DNA from: Pseudomonas sp. BP8
GTDB lineage: Bacteria; Pseudomonadota; Gammaproteobacteria; Pseudomonadales; Pseudomonadaceae
Reading direction: 5' to 3'
NCBI RefSeq assembly: GCF_017875955.1
Contig: NZ_JAGINK010000001.1
Location: 935,001-999,000, forward strand
DNA: 64,000 nt
The stretch's first letter is position 1, and each line of letters starts with the position of its first letter. A model generated the notes under the pieces. That model ran no database searches. It had not been told where the DNA came from and saw nothing but the letters and a program-made list of their open reading frames with translations. Shown here piece after piece: positions 18,077 to 28,532 of this stretch. Made by a program: the position numbers and the translations under genes.

Positions 18077-18090
18077 CTTGTACATACAAG
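18077..18090. promoter_or_regulatory. HutC operator upstream of hutU
   Basis: CTTGTACATACAAG is a near-perfect 14-bp dyad 63 bases before the hutU start. A second half-like element (TTTGTATATT, 18101-18110) follows. It matches the operator next to hutC and should make the hutU-hutG operon urocanate-inducible. Confidence 0.78.
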
Positions 18091-18153
18091 TAAAGGTGTG
18101 TTTGTATATTGCCCATCGACACACCGCCGTCGGATGACCGCAGAGGACCTCCC

Positions 18154-19827
18154 GTGACTGACTACAACAAATACCGTGACGTAGAAATCCGCGCCCCACG
18201 TGGCAACACGCTGACCGCCAAGAGCTGGCTGACCGAAGCGCCACTGCGCATGCTGATGAACAACCTCGACCCGCAGGTCGCCGAGAACCCCAAGGAACTG
18301 GTGGTCTACGGTGGCATCGGCCGCGCGGCGCGCAACTGGGAGTGCTACGACAAGATCGTCGAAACCCTGACCCGCCTGGAAAACGACGAGACCCTGCTGG
18401 TCCAGTCGGGCAAGCCGGTCGGCGTGTTCAAGACCCACGCCAACGCCCCCCGCGTGCTGATCGCCAACTCCAACCTGGTGCCGCACTGGGCCAACTGGGA
18501 ACACTTCAACGAACTGGATGCCAAGGGCCTGGCCATGTATGGCCAGATGACCGCCGGCAGCTGGATCTACATCGGCAGTCAGGGCATCGTCCAGGGCACC
18601 TATGAAACCTTCGTCGAGGCCGGCCGTCAGCACTACAACGCCGATCTCAAGGGCAAGTGGGTACTCACCGCCGGTCTCGGCGGCATGGGCGGCGCCCAGC
18701 CCCTGGCGGCAACCCTGGCCGGCGCCTGCTCGCTGAACATCGAGTGCCAGCAAAGTCGCATCGACTTCCGCCTGAGCAGCCGTTACGTCGATGAGCAGGC
18801 CAGCGACCTCGATGACGCTCTGGCGCGCATCGCCAAGTACACCCACGAGGGCAAGGCGATCTCCATCGCACTGCTGGGCAACGCCGCCGAGATTCTCCCG
18901 GAGCTGGTCAAGCGTGGCGTGCGCCCGGACATGGTCACCGACCAGACCAGCGCCCACGACCCGCTCAACGGCTACCTGCCCGCCGGCTGGACCTGGGAGC
19001 AGTACCGCGACCGTGCCCAGACCGAACCGGCCGCCGTGGTCAAGGCCGCCAAGCAGTCGATGGCCGTGCACGTGCAGGCCATGCTCGACTTCCAGAAACA
19101 AGGCGTGCCGACCTTCGACTACGGCAACAACATCCGCCAGATGGCCAAGGAAGAGGGCGTCAGCAATGCCTTCGACTTCCCAGGCTTCGTACCGGCCTAC
19201 ATTCGCCCGCTGTTCTGCCGCGGTATCGGCCCGTTCCGCTGGGCGGCGCTGTCGGGCGAAGCTGACGACATCTACAAGACCGACGCCAAGGTCAAGGAGT
19301 TGATCCCGGACGACGCCCACCTGCATCGCTGGCTGGACATGGCCCGTGAACGCATCAGCTTCCAGGGCCTGCCAGCGCGTATCTGCTGGGTCGGCCTGGG
19401 CCTGCGCGCCAAGCTCGGCCTGGCGTTCAACGAGATGGTGCGCAGCGGTGAGCTGTCGGCACCGATCGTGATCGGCCGCGACCACCTCGACTCCGGTTCC
19501 GTCTCCAGCCCCAACCGCGAAACCGAAGCGATGCAGGATGGCTCCGATGCCGTGTCCGACTGGCCACTGCTCAACGCCCTGCTGAACACCGCCAGCGGCG
19601 CCACCTGGGTGTCGCTGCACCACGGCGGCGGCGTTGGCATGGGCTTCTCGCAGCACTCGGGCATGGTCATCGTCTGCGATGGCACCGATGAAGCCGCCGA
19701 GCGCATTGCCCGCGTACTGACCAACGACCCAGGTACTGGCGTCATGCGCCATGCCGACGCCGGCTACTCGATCGCCGTCGACTGCGCCAAAGAGCAGGGC
19801 CTCGATCTGCCGATGATCACAGGCTGA
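18154..19827 (+). CDS. hutU: Urocanate hydratase
   Basis: Urocanase (557 residues) adds water to urocanate to give imidazolone propionate, using tightly bound NAD+. The NAD site ([20 protein letters not shown]) and the active-site region with [20 protein letters not shown] and [17 protein letters not shown] are intact. The frame is open from 18109, but the GTG at 18154 follows AGAGGA and gives the family N-terminus [17 protein letters not shown]. The sequence ACAACAAATA right after the start is close to a Crc motif. It is the first gene of the hutU-H-T-I-G run and has a HutC operator upstream. Confidence 0.97.
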   Translation: MTDYNKYRDVEIRAPRGNTLTAKSWLTEAPLRMLMNNLDPQVAENPKELVVYGGIGRAARNWECYDKIVETLTRLENDETLLVQSGKPVGVFKTHANAPRVLIANSNLVPHWANWEHFNELDAKGLAMYGQMTAGSWIYIGSQGIVQGTYETFVEAGRQHYNADLKGKWVLTAGLGGMGGAQPLAATLAGACSLNIECQQSRIDFRLSSRYVDEQASDLDDALARIAKYTHEGKAISIALLGNAAEILPELVKRGVRPDMVTDQTSAHDPLNGYLPAGWTWEQYRDRAQTEPAAVVKAAKQSMAVHVQAMLDFQKQGVPTFDYGNNIRQMAKEEGVSNAFDFPGFVPAYIRPLFCRGIGPFRWAALSGEADDIYKTDAKVKELIPDDAHLHRWLDMARERISFQGLPARICWVGLGLRAKLGLAFNEMVRSGELSAPIVIGRDHLDSGSVSSPNRETEAMQDGSDAVSDWPLLNALLNTASGATWVSLHHGGGVGMGFSQHSGMVIVCDGTDEAAERIARVLTNDPGTGVMRHADAGYSIAVDCAKEQGLDLPMITG

Positions 19828-19858
19828 TCAGCGCTCCCTGACAACGGCGATACTGAAT

Positions 19859-19882
19859 AACAAGAAGGGGCCTGCGGGCCCC
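19859..19882 (+). promoter_or_regulatory. Crc/Hfq-type motif joined to an intercistronic hairpin before hutH
   Basis: AACAAGAA (19859-19866) is followed immediately by GGGGCC-TGCG-GGCCCC (19867-19882). The motif fits AAnAAnAA and the hairpin lies between hutU and hutH, 20 bases before the hutH start. It could combine an mRNA processing or attenuation stem with an Hfq landing site; this is an inference. Confidence 0.45.
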
Positions 19883-19901
19883 GCGCGAATGGAGTAGCGA
19901 A

Positions 19902-21434
19902 GTGAACCAATTGACCCTCAAGCCCGGTACCCTGACCCTGGCCCAGCTGCGCGCGATCCATGCCGCGCCTGTGCAGCTGCGCCTGGATGACAGCGCCGGC
20001 CCGGCGATCAACGCCAGTGTTGCCTGCGTTGAACAGATCCTTGCCGAAGACCGCACCGCCTACGGCATCAATACCGGTTTCGGCCTGCTGGCCTCGACCC
20101 GCATCGCCCGCGAAGACCTGGAAAACCTCCAGCGCTCGCTGGTGTTGTCGCACGCTGCCGGCATCGGTGCGCCGCTTGACGACGCCATGGTGCGCCTGAT
20201 CATGGTGCTGAAGATCAACAGCCTCAGCCGTGGCTTCTCCGGCATCCGCCGCAAAGTGATCGATGCGCTGATCACCCTGGTCAACGCCGAGGTCTATCCG
20301 CACATCCCGCTCAAAGGTTCGGTCGGGGCTTCCGGCGACCTCGCGCCACTGGCGCACATGTCGCTGGTGCTGCTCGGCGAAGGCAAGGCGCGCTATCAGG
20401 GCCAATGGGTGTCTGCCCCCGAGGCCCTGGCCATTGCCGGCCTGGAGCCGCTGACCCTGGCGGCCAAAGAGGGGCTGGCCCTGCTCAACGGTACCCAGGC
20501 TTCTACCGCCTACGCCTTGCGCGGGCTGTTCCACGCTGAAGACCTGTTTGCGGCGGCCATTACCTGTGGCGGCCTGACGGTCGAAGCGGCGCTGGGCTCG
20601 CGTTCACCGTTCGATGCACGCATTCATGAAGTGCGCGGCCAGCGTGGCCAGATCGATGCGGCCGCGTGCTACCGCGACCTGCTCGGTGAGGCGACCGAAG
20701 TGTCGCGCTCGCACCAGAACTGCGGCAAAGTCCAGGACCCGTACTCGCTGCGTTGCCAGCCACAGGTCATGGGCGCGTGCCTGACCCAGCTGCGCCAGGC
20801 GGCCGAGGTGCTGGCAGTCGAGTCCAACGCGGTTTCCGACAACCCGCTGGTGTTCGCCGCCGAGGGCGATGTGATTTCTGGCGGCAACTTCCACGCCGAG
20901 CCGGTGGCCATGGCCGCCGACAACCTGGCCCTGGCGATTGCCGAGATCGGCTCGCTGAGCGAGCGCCGTATCTCGCTGATGATGGACAAGCACATGTCGC
21001 AGTTGCCGCCATTCCTGGTGGAGAACGGCGGGGTCAACTCCGGGTTCATGATCGCTCAGGTCACCGCTGCCGCCCTGGCCAGCGAGAACAAGGCCCTGTC
21101 GCACCCGCACAGTGTCGACAGCCTGCCGACCTCGGCCAACCAGGAAGACCACGTGTCGATGGCCCCGGCTGCCGGTAAGCGCCTGTGGGAAATGGCCGAG
21201 AATACCCGTGGCGTGCTGGCGATCGAATGGCTTGGCGCCTGCCAAGGGCTGGACCTGCGCAAGGGGCTGAAAACCTCGGCCAAGCTGGAGCAGGCGCGCC
21301 GGGCTTTGCGCGAGAAAGTCGCGCATTACGAGCGTGACCGCTTCTTCTCGCCAGACATCGAGATGGCCAGTGCGCTATTGGCCGAAGGTTGCCTGACCGG
21401 GCTGTTGCCGGCGGGAGTGCTGCCTAGCCTGTGA
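19902..21434 (+). CDS. hutH: Histidine ammonia-lyase
   Basis: HutH removes ammonia from histidine to give trans-urocanate, the first step of the pathway. The prosthetic MIO group forms from Ala143-Ser144-Gly145 in [14 protein letters not shown], matching the position known from P. putida. The 510 residues and the C-terminal [17 protein letters not shown] segment are typical. The start is GTG at 19902 after GGAG. It lies 74 bases after hutU in the same operon; a REP pair separates it from hutT. Confidence 0.97.
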   Translation: MNQLTLKPGTLTLAQLRAIHAAPVQLRLDDSAGPAINASVACVEQILAEDRTAYGINTGFGLLASTRIAREDLENLQRSLVLSHAAGIGAPLDDAMVRLIMVLKINSLSRGFSGIRRKVIDALITLVNAEVYPHIPLKGSVGASGDLAPLAHMSLVLLGEGKARYQGQWVSAPEALAIAGLEPLTLAAKEGLALLNGTQASTAYALRGLFHAEDLFAAAITCGGLTVEAALGSRSPFDARIHEVRGQRGQIDAAACYRDLLGEATEVSRSHQNCGKVQDPYSLRCQPQVMGACLTQLRQAAEVLAVESNAVSDNPLVFAAEGDVISGGNFHAEPVAMAADNLALAIAEIGSLSERRISLMMDKHMSQLPPFLVENGGVNSGFMIAQVTAAALASENKALSHPHSVDSLPTSANQEDHVSMAPAAGKRLWEMAENTRGVLAIEWLGACQGLDLRKGLKTSAKLEQARRALREKVAHYERDRFFSPDIEMASALLAEGCLTGLLPAGVLPSL

Positions 21435-21438
21435 TGCC

Positions 21439-21518
21439 TGCGGGGGCCGCTGCGCGGGCAAGCCCGCGCCCACAGGGCTTGCGCTGAACCCTGTAGGAGC
21501 GGGCTTGCCCCGCGATGC
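21439..21518. repeat. Inverted pair of family-A REPs (one degenerate)
   Basis: GCGCGGGCAAGCCCGCGCCCACAGGG faces CCCTGTAGGAGCGGGCTTGCCCCGCG between hutH and hutT. The first copy is shortened. An internal REP pair could lower or separate expression of the distal hutT-I-G genes. Confidence 0.8.
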
Positions 21519-21557
21519 GCTGCGCCGCAGCGCCAACCCACGCAGTTATTCGTCCAT

Positions 21558-21571
21558 AAAAATAAAAGGGA
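21558..21571 (+). promoter_or_regulatory. Crc/Hfq-type motif overlapping the hutT ribosome site
   Basis: AAAAATAA (21558-21565) fits AAnAAnAA and runs straight into the AAGGGA ribosome site, 13 bases before the hutT ATG. Control of the transporter by catabolite repression would be logical. Confidence 0.5.
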
Positions 21572-21577
21572 CGCAAA

Positions 21578-22984
21578 ATGCAACAAGCTCAACCAGGTCT
21601 AAAACGCGGGCTATCGTCCCGCCACATCCGTTTCATGGCCCTCGGCTCGGCCATCGGCACCGGCCTGTTCTACGGCTCCGCCTCGGCCATCCAGATGGCC
21701 GGCCCGGCCGTGCTGCTGGCCTACCTGATCGGTGGCGCTGCCGTGTTCATGGTCATGCGCGCCCTCGGCGAGATGGCCGTGCACAACCCGGTAGCCGGCT
21801 CTTTCGGCCAGTACGCCAGTACTTACCTCGGGCCCATGGCCGGCTTTGTCCTCGGCTGGACCTACGCCTTCGAGATGATCATCGTCTGTATCGCCGACGT
21901 GACCGCCTTCGGTATCTACATGGGCTTCTGGTTCCCCGAAGTCGCCCGCTGGATCTGGGTGCTGGGCATCGTCTTCCTGATCGGCGGGCTGAACCTGTGC
22001 AACGTCAAAGTGTTCGGCGAAATGGAATTCTGGCTGTCGCTGCTCAAGGTCGGCGCCATCATCGCGATGATCGCTGCCGGCCTCGGCATCATGCTGTTCG
22101 GCCTGGGGCAGGTAGGTAACGGCTCGGCCGTCGGCGTCAGCAACCTGTTCGCGCATGGCGGCTTCATGCCCAACGGCATCGGTGGCCTGATCGCCTCTTT
22201 CGCCGTGGTCATGTTTGCCTTTGGTGGCATCGAGATCATCGGTATTACGGCTGGTGAAGCCAAGGACCCGCAGCGGGTCATTCCCAAGGCCATCAATGCG
22301 GTGCCGCTGCGCATCCTGCTGTTCTATGTGCTCACCTTGTTCGTGCTGATGAGCTTGTATCCGTGGCCGCAGATCGGCACCCAGGGCAGCCCGTTCGTGC
22401 AGATCTTCAGTAACCTGGGGATTGGCTCGGCCGCCGCCGTCCTTAATATCGTGGTGATCTCCGCCGCAGTGTCGGCGATCAACAGCGACATCTTCGGTGC
22501 CGGTCGCATGATGTACGGCCTGGCTCAGCAAGGCCATGCACCACGTGGTTTCGCCCAGTTGTCCAAGCACGGCGTGCCGTGGCTGACCGTGTTGGTGATG
22601 GGCGCGGCGTTGTTGCTCGGGGTGGTGCTCAACTACCTGATCCCGGAGAACGTGTTCCTGCTGATCGCGTCGATCGCCACCTTCGCCACCGTCTGGGTGT
22701 GGTTGATGATCCTGATCACTCAGGTGGCGATGCGCCGCCGCATGAGCCGCGAGGAAGCCGCCCAGCTGGCCTTCCCCGTGCCGTTCTGGCCGTATGGACC
22801 GGCGCTAGCGATTGCCTTCATGTTGTTCATCTTTGGCGTACTCGGGTATTTCCCGGACACCCAGGCGGCATTGATCGTCGGCGTGGTCTGGGTCGTATTC
22901 CTGGTGGCGTCCTACCTGCTCTGGTGCAAACCACGTGCAGGGCAGGGCGCGCAGGTGTGCGAACCCGCCGAGTTGCACCGCTAG
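21578..22984 (+). CDS. hutT: Histidine permease, amino acid-polyamine-organocation family
   Basis: A 468-residue inner-membrane transporter with about 12 hydrophobic segments. The N-terminal [20 protein letters not shown] is the hallmark of the AAT branch of the APC family, whose first helix contains the substrate-binding GSAIGTG loop. Its position between hutH and hutI indicates histidine (or possibly urocanate) uptake; relatives are often labelled proline-specific permease ProY, which is the alternative. A Crc-like motif overlaps its ribosome site. The name hutT rests on context. Confidence 0.85.
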   Translation: MQQAQPGLKRGLSSRHIRFMALGSAIGTGLFYGSASAIQMAGPAVLLAYLIGGAAVFMVMRALGEMAVHNPVAGSFGQYASTYLGPMAGFVLGWTYAFEMIIVCIADVTAFGIYMGFWFPEVARWIWVLGIVFLIGGLNLCNVKVFGEMEFWLSLLKVGAIIAMIAAGLGIMLFGLGQVGNGSAVGVSNLFAHGGFMPNGIGGLIASFAVVMFAFGGIEIIGITAGEAKDPQRVIPKAINAVPLRILLFYVLTLFVLMSLYPWPQIGTQGSPFVQIFSNLGIGSAAAVLNIVVISAAVSAINSDIFGAGRMMYGLAQQGHAPRGFAQLSKHGVPWLTVLVMGAALLLGVVLNYLIPENVFLLIASIATFATVWVWLMILITQVAMRRRMSREEAAQLAFPVPFWPYGPALAIAFMLFIFGVLGYFPDTQAALIVGVVWVVFLVASYLLWCKPRAGQGAQVCEPAELHR

Positions 22985-22999
22985 TAACGGAGAGCCTAT

Positions 23000-24205
23000 A
23001 TGAGAACCCTTTGGCAGCACTGTCATGTGGCAAGCATGGCCCAGGGCAGTTACGCGATCATCGAGGACGCGGCGATCGTTACCCGTGCCGGGCTGATCGA
23101 GTGGATCGGCCCGCGCGGCGAGTTGCCCGAGTTCGCCGTGCAGCGCACGGTCGATCTCGACGGTGCCTGGGTCACACCGGGCCTGATCGACTGCCACACC
23201 CATGCGGTGTTCGGCGGTAACCGCAGCGGCGAGTTCGAGCAGCGTCTGCAGGGCGTCAGTTATGCCGAAATCGCCGCCCAGGGCGGCGGCATCGCCAGCA
23301 CCGTGCGTGCAACCCGGGCGGCCAGCGAGGATGAGTTGCTGGCCAGCGCCCGTCAGCGGGTCGAGGCCTTGCTGCGTGACGGGGTCACCACGCTGGAGAT
23401 CAAGTCGGGTTACGGCCTGGACCTGGCCAACGAGCGCAAGATGCTGCGCGTCGCTCGGCGCCTGGGCGAGGTGTTGCCCGTCACCGTGCGCAGCACCTGC
23501 CTGGCGGCGCATGCGCTGCCACCGGAGTATGCCGGCAGGGCGGATGACTATATCGGCCATATCTGCGACGCATTGCTACCAGCGCTGGCGGCCGAGGGGC
23601 TGGTGGATGCGGTGGACGCATTCTGCGAACACCTGGCGTTCTCCCCGGCGCAGGTCGAGCGGGTGTTTATCAAGGCCCAGGAGCTGGGCTTGCCAGTCAA
23701 GCTGCATGCCGAGCAGTTGTCGTCGCTGCACGGCTCGAGCCTGGCCGCGCGCTACCAGGCGCTGTCGGCCGATCACCTGGAGTTCATGACCGAGGAGGAC
23801 GCCATCGCGATGGCGGCGGCGGGTACGGTCGCGGTCCTGCTGCCAGGGGCGTTCTACTTCCTGCGTGAAACCCAGCTGCCGCCAATGGATGCGTTGCGCC
23901 GGCATGGGGTGAAGATCGCCCTGGCCAGTGACCTCAACCCAGGCACCTCGCCGGGCCTGTCGCTGCGCCTGATGCTGAACATGGGCTGCACGCTGTTCCG
24001 GATGACCCCTGAAGAGGCGTTGGCCGGCGTCACCCAACATGCCGCGACGGCGCTCGGCATGGGCCATAGCCATGGCTCATTGGAAGCCGGCAAGGTGGCT
24101 GACTTCGTCGCCTGGCAGATCGCCCGCCCCGCCGACCTGGCCTACTGGCTCGGCGGCGACTTGCCCAAACGTGTGGTGCGCTCGGGGCGGGAAATTTCCC
24201 ATTGA
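23000..24205 (+). CDS. hutI: Imidazolonepropionase
   Basis: HutI opens the ring of 4-imidazolone-5-propionate to N-formimino-L-glutamate. The 401-residue amidohydrolase shows the metal motif [18 protein letters not shown] near residue 72, [15 protein letters not shown], a central [11 protein letters not shown] and [12 protein letters not shown]. The length is normal. It starts 15 bases after hutT with CGGAGAG as ribosome site and is followed by hutG 10 bases downstream. Confidence 0.97.
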   Translation: MRTLWQHCHVASMAQGSYAIIEDAAIVTRAGLIEWIGPRGELPEFAVQRTVDLDGAWVTPGLIDCHTHAVFGGNRSGEFEQRLQGVSYAEIAAQGGGIASTVRATRAASEDELLASARQRVEALLRDGVTTLEIKSGYGLDLANERKMLRVARRLGEVLPVTVRSTCLAAHALPPEYAGRADDYIGHICDALLPALAAEGLVDAVDAFCEHLAFSPAQVERVFIKAQELGLPVKLHAEQLSSLHGSSLAARYQALSADHLEFMTEEDAIAMAAAGTVAVLLPGAFYFLRETQLPPMDALRRHGVKIALASDLNPGTSPGLSLRLMLNMGCTLFRMTPEEALAGVTQHAATALGMGHSHGSLEAGKVADFVAWQIARPADLAYWLGGDLPKRVVRSGREISH

Positions 24206-24215
24206 ACGAGGCCCT

Positions 24216-25019
24216 ATGGACAAGGTACTGAATTTCCACCAGGGCCGGCTGCCCCTGCTGATCAGCATGCCGCACGCCGGCCTCAAGCTGACGCCTGCCG
24301 TGCAGGACGGGCTGGTCGACCAGGCGCGCAGCCTGCCCGATACCGATTGGCACATTCCCCGGCTGTATCAATTCGCCGAGGGCCTGGGGGCTAGCGTGGT
24401 TTCGGCAGAGTACTCGCGCTTTGTCATCGACCTGAACCGGCCGGACGATGACCAGCCGCTGTACGCCGGTGCCACGACCGGGCTGTACCCGGCCACGCTG
24501 TTCGAGGGCGAGCCGCTGTTCAAGCCAGGGCAGGTGCCCAGTGCAGAAGAGCGGGCGGGCTACCTGGAGCAGATCTGGCGTCCGTATCACGACACGATAA
24601 AGGCCGAGCTGGCGCGCCTGCGTGCCCAGTTCGGTTATGCGCTGCTGTGGGATGCGCACTCGATTCGCTCGCACATCCCGCACCTGTTCGAGGGCAAGCT
24701 GCCGGACTTCAACCTCGGCACGTTCAATGGCGCGAGTTGTGATGCGCAGTTGGCCGAGCGCCTCAAAGCGGTGTGCAGCGAGGCCGCTGATTACAGTCAC
24801 GTGCTCAATGGCCGCTTCAAAGGTGGGCACATCACCCGGCATTACGGCGGTCCGGCGCAGGATATCCACGCCGTGCAACTGGAGCTCGCGCAGAGCACCT
24901 ACATGGAAGAGGTGGAGCCGTTTGCCTACCGTGAAGACCTGGCCCGGCCGACTCAAGTAGTGCTGCAACAATTGCTGGAGACCATGTTGGCATGGGGACG
25001 GGCGCGTTACCTGCGGTAG
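24216..25019 (+). CDS. hutG: N-formylglutamate deformylase
   Basis: HutG hydrolyses N-formyl-L-glutamate to glutamate and formate, the last step of the HutF-dependent pathway. The 267-residue protein belongs to the FGase family: LISMPHAGLKLTP at the start, YSRFVIDLNRPDDDQPLY, and the zinc-site strand LLWDAHSIRSHIP. The start ATG follows AACGAGG. Presence of both hutF and hutG shows the five-step route rather than direct formiminoglutamase. Confidence 0.95.
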   Translation: MDKVLNFHQGRLPLLISMPHAGLKLTPAVQDGLVDQARSLPDTDWHIPRLYQFAEGLGASVVSAEYSRFVIDLNRPDDDQPLYAGATTGLYPATLFEGEPLFKPGQVPSAEERAGYLEQIWRPYHDTIKAELARLRAQFGYALLWDAHSIRSHIPHLFEGKLPDFNLGTFNGASCDAQLAERLKAVCSEAADYSHVLNGRFKGGHITRHYGGPAQDIHAVQLELAQSTYMEEVEPFAYREDLARPTQVVLQQLLETMLAWGRARYLR

Positions 25020-25147
25020 GCCAGGGCGGTGTCGCGCAGTCGGCACGTGATGCGCAATATCCCGATGAATCACTGCGACACATGCTCTGAGCGCATTTCA
25101 GGTTTATGATGCCCAACGGCAGACTAAATCCTCACACGGAGTGCGCA

Positions 25148-26119
25148 ATGCAGACCCTGTACCCGCAGATCAAACCCTACGCCCGGCACGATCTGGCCGT
25201 GGAAGCGCCGCATGTGCTGTATGTCGATGAGAGCGGGTCGCCGGAAGGTTTGCCCGTGGTGTTCATCCACGGTGGCCCGGGTGCTGGTTGCGATGCCCAG
25301 AGCCGCTGCTACTTCGACCCCAACCTGTACCGCATCATCACCTTCGACCAGCGCGGTTGCGGGCGTTCCACGCCTCACGCAAGCCTCGAGAACAACACCA
25401 CTTGGCACCTGGTCGAAGACCTGGAGCGGATCCGCGAGCACCTTGGCATCGACAAATGGGTGCTGTTCGGCGGCTCGTGGGGCTCGACCCTGGCCCTGGC
25501 CTACGCCCAGACCCATCCCGAGCGCGTGCATGGGTTGATCCTGCGCGGCATCTTCCTGTGCCGTCCGCAGGAAATTCGCTGGTTCTACCAGGAAGGCGCC
25601 AGCCGCCTGTTCCCTGACTACTGGCAGGACTACATCGCGCCGATCCCGCAGGAGGAGCGCAGCGACCTGGTCACGGCCTTCCACAAGCGCCTGACCGGCA
25701 ACGACCAGATCGCCCAGATGCACGCGGCCAAGGCCTGGTCGACCTGGGAAGGCCGCACCGCGACCCTGCGCCCCAACCCGCTGGTGGTCGATCGCTTTTC
25801 CGAGCCGCAGCGCGCGCTGTCGATCGCCCGCATCGAATGCCACTATTTCACCAACAACGCCTTCCTCGAGCCGGACCAACTGATCCGTGACATGCCCAAG
25901 ATCGCCCACCTGCCGGCGGTGATCGTGCATGGCCGCTATGACGTGATCTGCCCGCTGGACAACGCCTGGGAGCTGCATCAGGCCTGGCCGAACAGTGAGC
26001 TGAAAGTGATTCGTGACGCTGGTCACGCCGCGTCCGAGCCAGGCATCACCGACGCCCTGGTGCGCGCTGCCGACCAGATGGCCCGACGCCTGCTCGACCT
26101 GCCCCTGGAAGAAGCATGA
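25148..26119 (+). CDS. pip: Proline iminopeptidase
   Basis: An alpha/beta hydrolase of 323 residues that removes N-terminal proline from peptides (peptidase family S33). The oxyanion motif [17 protein letters not shown] and the nucleophile elbow [13 protein letters not shown] with Ser110 are intact; Asp and His of the triad are expected in [11 protein letters not shown] and AGHAASEPG near the end. The start at 25148 has CGGAG 8 bases upstream; an earlier in-frame ATG at 25106 is less likely. Its stop overlaps the dtd start (ATGA). Confidence 0.95.
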   Translation: MQTLYPQIKPYARHDLAVEAPHVLYVDESGSPEGLPVVFIHGGPGAGCDAQSRCYFDPNLYRIITFDQRGCGRSTPHASLENNTTWHLVEDLERIREHLGIDKWVLFGGSWGSTLALAYAQTHPERVHGLILRGIFLCRPQEIRWFYQEGASRLFPDYWQDYIAPIPQEERSDLVTAFHKRLTGNDQIAQMHAAKAWSTWEGRTATLRPNPLVVDRFSEPQRALSIARIECHYFTNNAFLEPDQLIRDMPKIAHLPAVIVHGRYDVICPLDNAWELHQAWPNSELKVIRDAGHAASEPGITDALVRAADQMARRLLDLPLEEA

Positions 26120-26553
26120 GGGGCCTGCTCCAGCGGGTACGCGGTGCCCGGGTAGAGGTCGCCGGCGAAATCGTCGGCGCCGTCGACCAGGGGTTGCTGG
26201 TGCTGGTGGCGGTAGAACCTGAAGATACCCGCGAACATGCCGATAAGCTGTTGCACAAGCTGCTTAACTACCGGGTGTTCAGTGATGCTGATGGCAAGAT
26301 GAACTTGTCGCTCAAGGACATCGGTGGCGGCTTGCTGCTGGTGTCGCAGTTCACCTTGGCGGCCGACACCCGCAGTGGCATGCGGCCGGGCTTCTCGACC
26401 GCTGCGCCACCTGCGCTCGGCGCAGAACTGTTCGCCTACCTGTTGCAACGGGCGCAGGGGGCACACGACAACGTGGCCAGCGGCCGTTTTGGTGCAGACA
26501 TGCAGGTGCACCTGGTCAATGATGGCCCCGTAACATTTATGTTACAAATCTGA
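26116..26553 (+). CDS. dtd: D-aminoacyl-tRNA deacylase
   Basis: Dtd removes D-amino acids (and glycine mischarged on tRNA-Ala) from tRNAs. The 145-residue sequence has both active-site signatures: [20 protein letters not shown] and the C-terminal [10 protein letters not shown] (the Gly-Pro motif). The start overlaps pip by four bases, a common pairing in pseudomonads. Length is normal. Confidence 0.96.
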   Translation: MRGLLQRVRGARVEVAGEIVGAVDQGLLVLVAVEPEDTREHADKLLHKLLNYRVFSDADGKMNLSLKDIGGGLLLVSQFTLAADTRSGMRPGFSTAAPPALGAELFAYLLQRAQGAHDNVASGRFGADMQVHLVNDGPVTFMLQI

Positions 26554-26816
26554 GGCGAAATATCCGCTTGTTTGCAGGAAAACAAGTGGGTTTATACGAT
26601 AAATAGTTAGTACAGCCTGATGCGTTGTAACGCGGCCTGCTGGATAATCGCGCGTCGCAAGGACCTGCGTTCGCAGGTCCGTTTCACCTTCACTCGAGTA
26701 CTGTCTGGATCCGTTTGGGGAATCATTACGCCCTCACGGGGTCCGAACAGTGCTCGCCAACCCGGCATTGGTCGCTGGCCGTTGGTTTCATGATCTGTTT
26801 TCGGCGAGGGTTGCTC
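26554..26816 (+). other. opgG leader region with two stem-loops
   Basis: The 263-bp gap between dtd and opgG holds CTTGTTT...AAACAAG (about 26568-26587) and a perfect dyad GGACCTGCG/CGCAGGTCC (26661-26680) followed by GTTTCACC. The AT-rich stretch TTTATACGATAAATAG (about 26591-26606) may contain the opgG promoter -10. The second stem could be the dtd terminator or a leader structure. No open frame with recognisable content is seen. Confidence 0.45.
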
Positions 26817-28532
26817 GTGATTGTAAGTCCCTGTAATGCACAAAGAATCCCTGGCAATCGGCTGCGTACGGCCCTGGCAGCTGGTGTGGCGCTGGTTGGC
26901 CTACTGAGCGCCGGTCAGCTGTGGGCATTCAATCTTGACGATGTTGCAGCCAAGGCAAAGGATCTGGCCGGCCAGAAGTACGAAGCACCGAAGAGCAATT
27001 TGCCAGCGGTGTTCCGTGACATGAAGTACGCCGACTACCAGAAGATCCGTTTCCTTCAGGAAAAGGCCGAGTGGGCGAACGACAAGACGCCGTTCAAGCT
27101 GTCCTTCTACCATCAGGGCATGCACTTCGACACGCCGGTGAAAATCAACGAAGTCACCGCTTCCAAAGTCGAAGAAATCAAGTACGACGCCAGTCGCTTC
27201 GACTTTGGTGACGTGCCGCACGATGCCAAGACTGTCGAGAAACTCGGCTACGCCGGTTTCCGCGTGCTGTACCCGATCAACAAGGCTGACAAGCAAGACG
27301 AAATCATGACCTTGCTTGGCGCCAGCTATTTCCGTGTCGTTGGTAAAGGCCATGCCTATGGCCTGTCGGCCCGTGGCCTGGCCATCGACACTGCGTTGCC
27401 GTCTGGCGAAGAGTTCCCGCGCTTCACCGAGTTCTGGGTCGAGAAGCCCAAGGCTGCCGACAAGCACCTGGTGATCTACGCGCTGCTCGACTCGCCGCGT
27501 TCCACCGGCGCCTACAAGCTGATCGTGCGTCCGGGCAACGACACCATTGTCGACGTCCAGTCGCGGGTGTTCCTGCGTGACCACGTCAGCCGTCTGGGCA
27601 TTGCGCCGCTGACCAGTATGTTCCTGTTCGGCCCTAACCAGCCGTCCAAGGTGCTCAACTACCGTCCGGCTCTGCACGACTCCGAAGGCCTGTCGATCCA
27701 TGCCGCCAACGGCGAATGGCTGTGGCGTCCGCTGAACAACCCGAAACACCTGGCGGTGAGCAACTTCAGCGTGGAGAACCCGCGTGGTTTCGGCCTGATG
27801 CAGCGTCAGCGTGCCTTCAGCGACTATGAAGACCTCGACGATAACTACCAGAAGCGTCCAAGCACCTGGATCGAGCCGAAGGGTGACTGGGGCAAGGGTA
27901 CCGTCGATCTGGTCGAGATCCCGACTGCCGACGAAACCAACGACAATATCGTTGCGTTCTGGAGCCCGGAAACCCTGCCGGAGCCAGGCAAGCCGGTCGA
28001 TTACAACTACCGCCTGCACTGGACCATCGACGAGGCCAAGTTCCAGGCCCCAGACCTCGGCTGGGTCAAGCAGACCCTGCGCTCCACCGGTGACGTCAAG
28101 CAGTCCAACCTGATCCGTCAGCCAGACGGCAGCGTGGCCTTCCTGGTCGATTTCGCCGGTCCCGCGCTGGCTGCCCTGCCGGAAGACGCCAAGGTGCGTA
28201 GCCAGATCAGCGTCGGCGACAACGCCGAGGTGGTCGAGAACAATCTGCGCTATAACCCAGAGACCAAAGGCTGGCGCCTGACCCTGCGGTTGAAGGTCAA
28301 GGAAGCCAACAAGTCCACCGAGATGCGTGCAGCCCTGCTGCAGGACGTACCGGTCGAAGCGCCCAAGCCAGCCAAGGAAACCAAGCAGGACAAGGCCGCG
28401 GCCAAGCATGCCAAAGCGGCCAAGCCTGCCGAGCAACCAGCCGCCGACGCGGCGTCCACCCCCGAGGCTCCGGCCACCACCGAGAAGGTGCTGACCGAGA
28501 CCTGGAGCTATCAGTTGCCTGCCGATGAGTAA
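26817..28532 (+). CDS. opgG: Periplasmic glucan biosynthesis protein OpgG (MdoG)
   Basis: OpgG acts in the periplasm to form the branched osmoregulated glucans from the linear chains made by OpgH. The 571-residue precursor has a signal peptide ([20 protein letters not shown], cleavage near WAFN). The OpgG fold follows: [52 protein letters not shown] and SGDV-type C-terminal Ig-like domain. Unusually, a K/A/P/E-rich low-complexity segment of about 45 residues separates the usual TEMRAALLQ strand from the usual end ([13 protein letters not shown]). I chose GTG at 26817, which has GAGG 7 bases upstream and gives a proper signal peptide. The gene overlaps opgH by 8 bases. Confidence 0.95.
   Translation: MIVSPCNAQRIPGNRLRTALAAGVALVGLLSAGQLWAFNLDDVAAKAKDLAGQKYEAPKSNLPAVFRDMKYADYQKIRFLQEKAEWANDKTPFKLSFYHQGMHFDTPVKINEVTASKVEEIKYDASRFDFGDVPHDAKTVEKLGYAGFRVLYPINKADKQDEIMTLLGASYFRVVGKGHAYGLSARGLAIDTALPSGEEFPRFTEFWVEKPKAADKHLVIYALLDSPRSTGAYKLIVRPGNDTIVDVQSRVFLRDHVSRLGIAPLTSMFLFGPNQPSKVLNYRPALHDSEGLSIHAANGEWLWRPLNNPKHLAVSNFSVENPRGFGLMQRQRAFSDYEDLDDNYQKRPSTWIEPKGDWGKGTVDLVEIPTADETNDNIVAFWSPETLPEPGKPVDYNYRLHWTIDEAKFQAPDLGWVKQTLRSTGDVKQSNLIRQPDGSVAFLVDFAGPALAALPEDAKVRSQISVGDNAEVVENNLRYNPETKGWRLTLRLKVKEANKSTEMRAALLQDVPVEAPKPAKETKQDKAAAKHAKAAKPAEQPAADAASTPEAPATTEKVLTETWSYQLPADE

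Noticed and set aside
18050-18110. Sigma-54 promoter for hutU
   Set aside because: No GG-N10-GC element with acceptable flanks was found upstream of hutU, although hut genes in relatives can use RpoN.
17743-19752. 669-residue open frame opposite hutU
   Set aside because: Antisense of hutU and crosses the REP pair and hutC operator; no recognisable domain.
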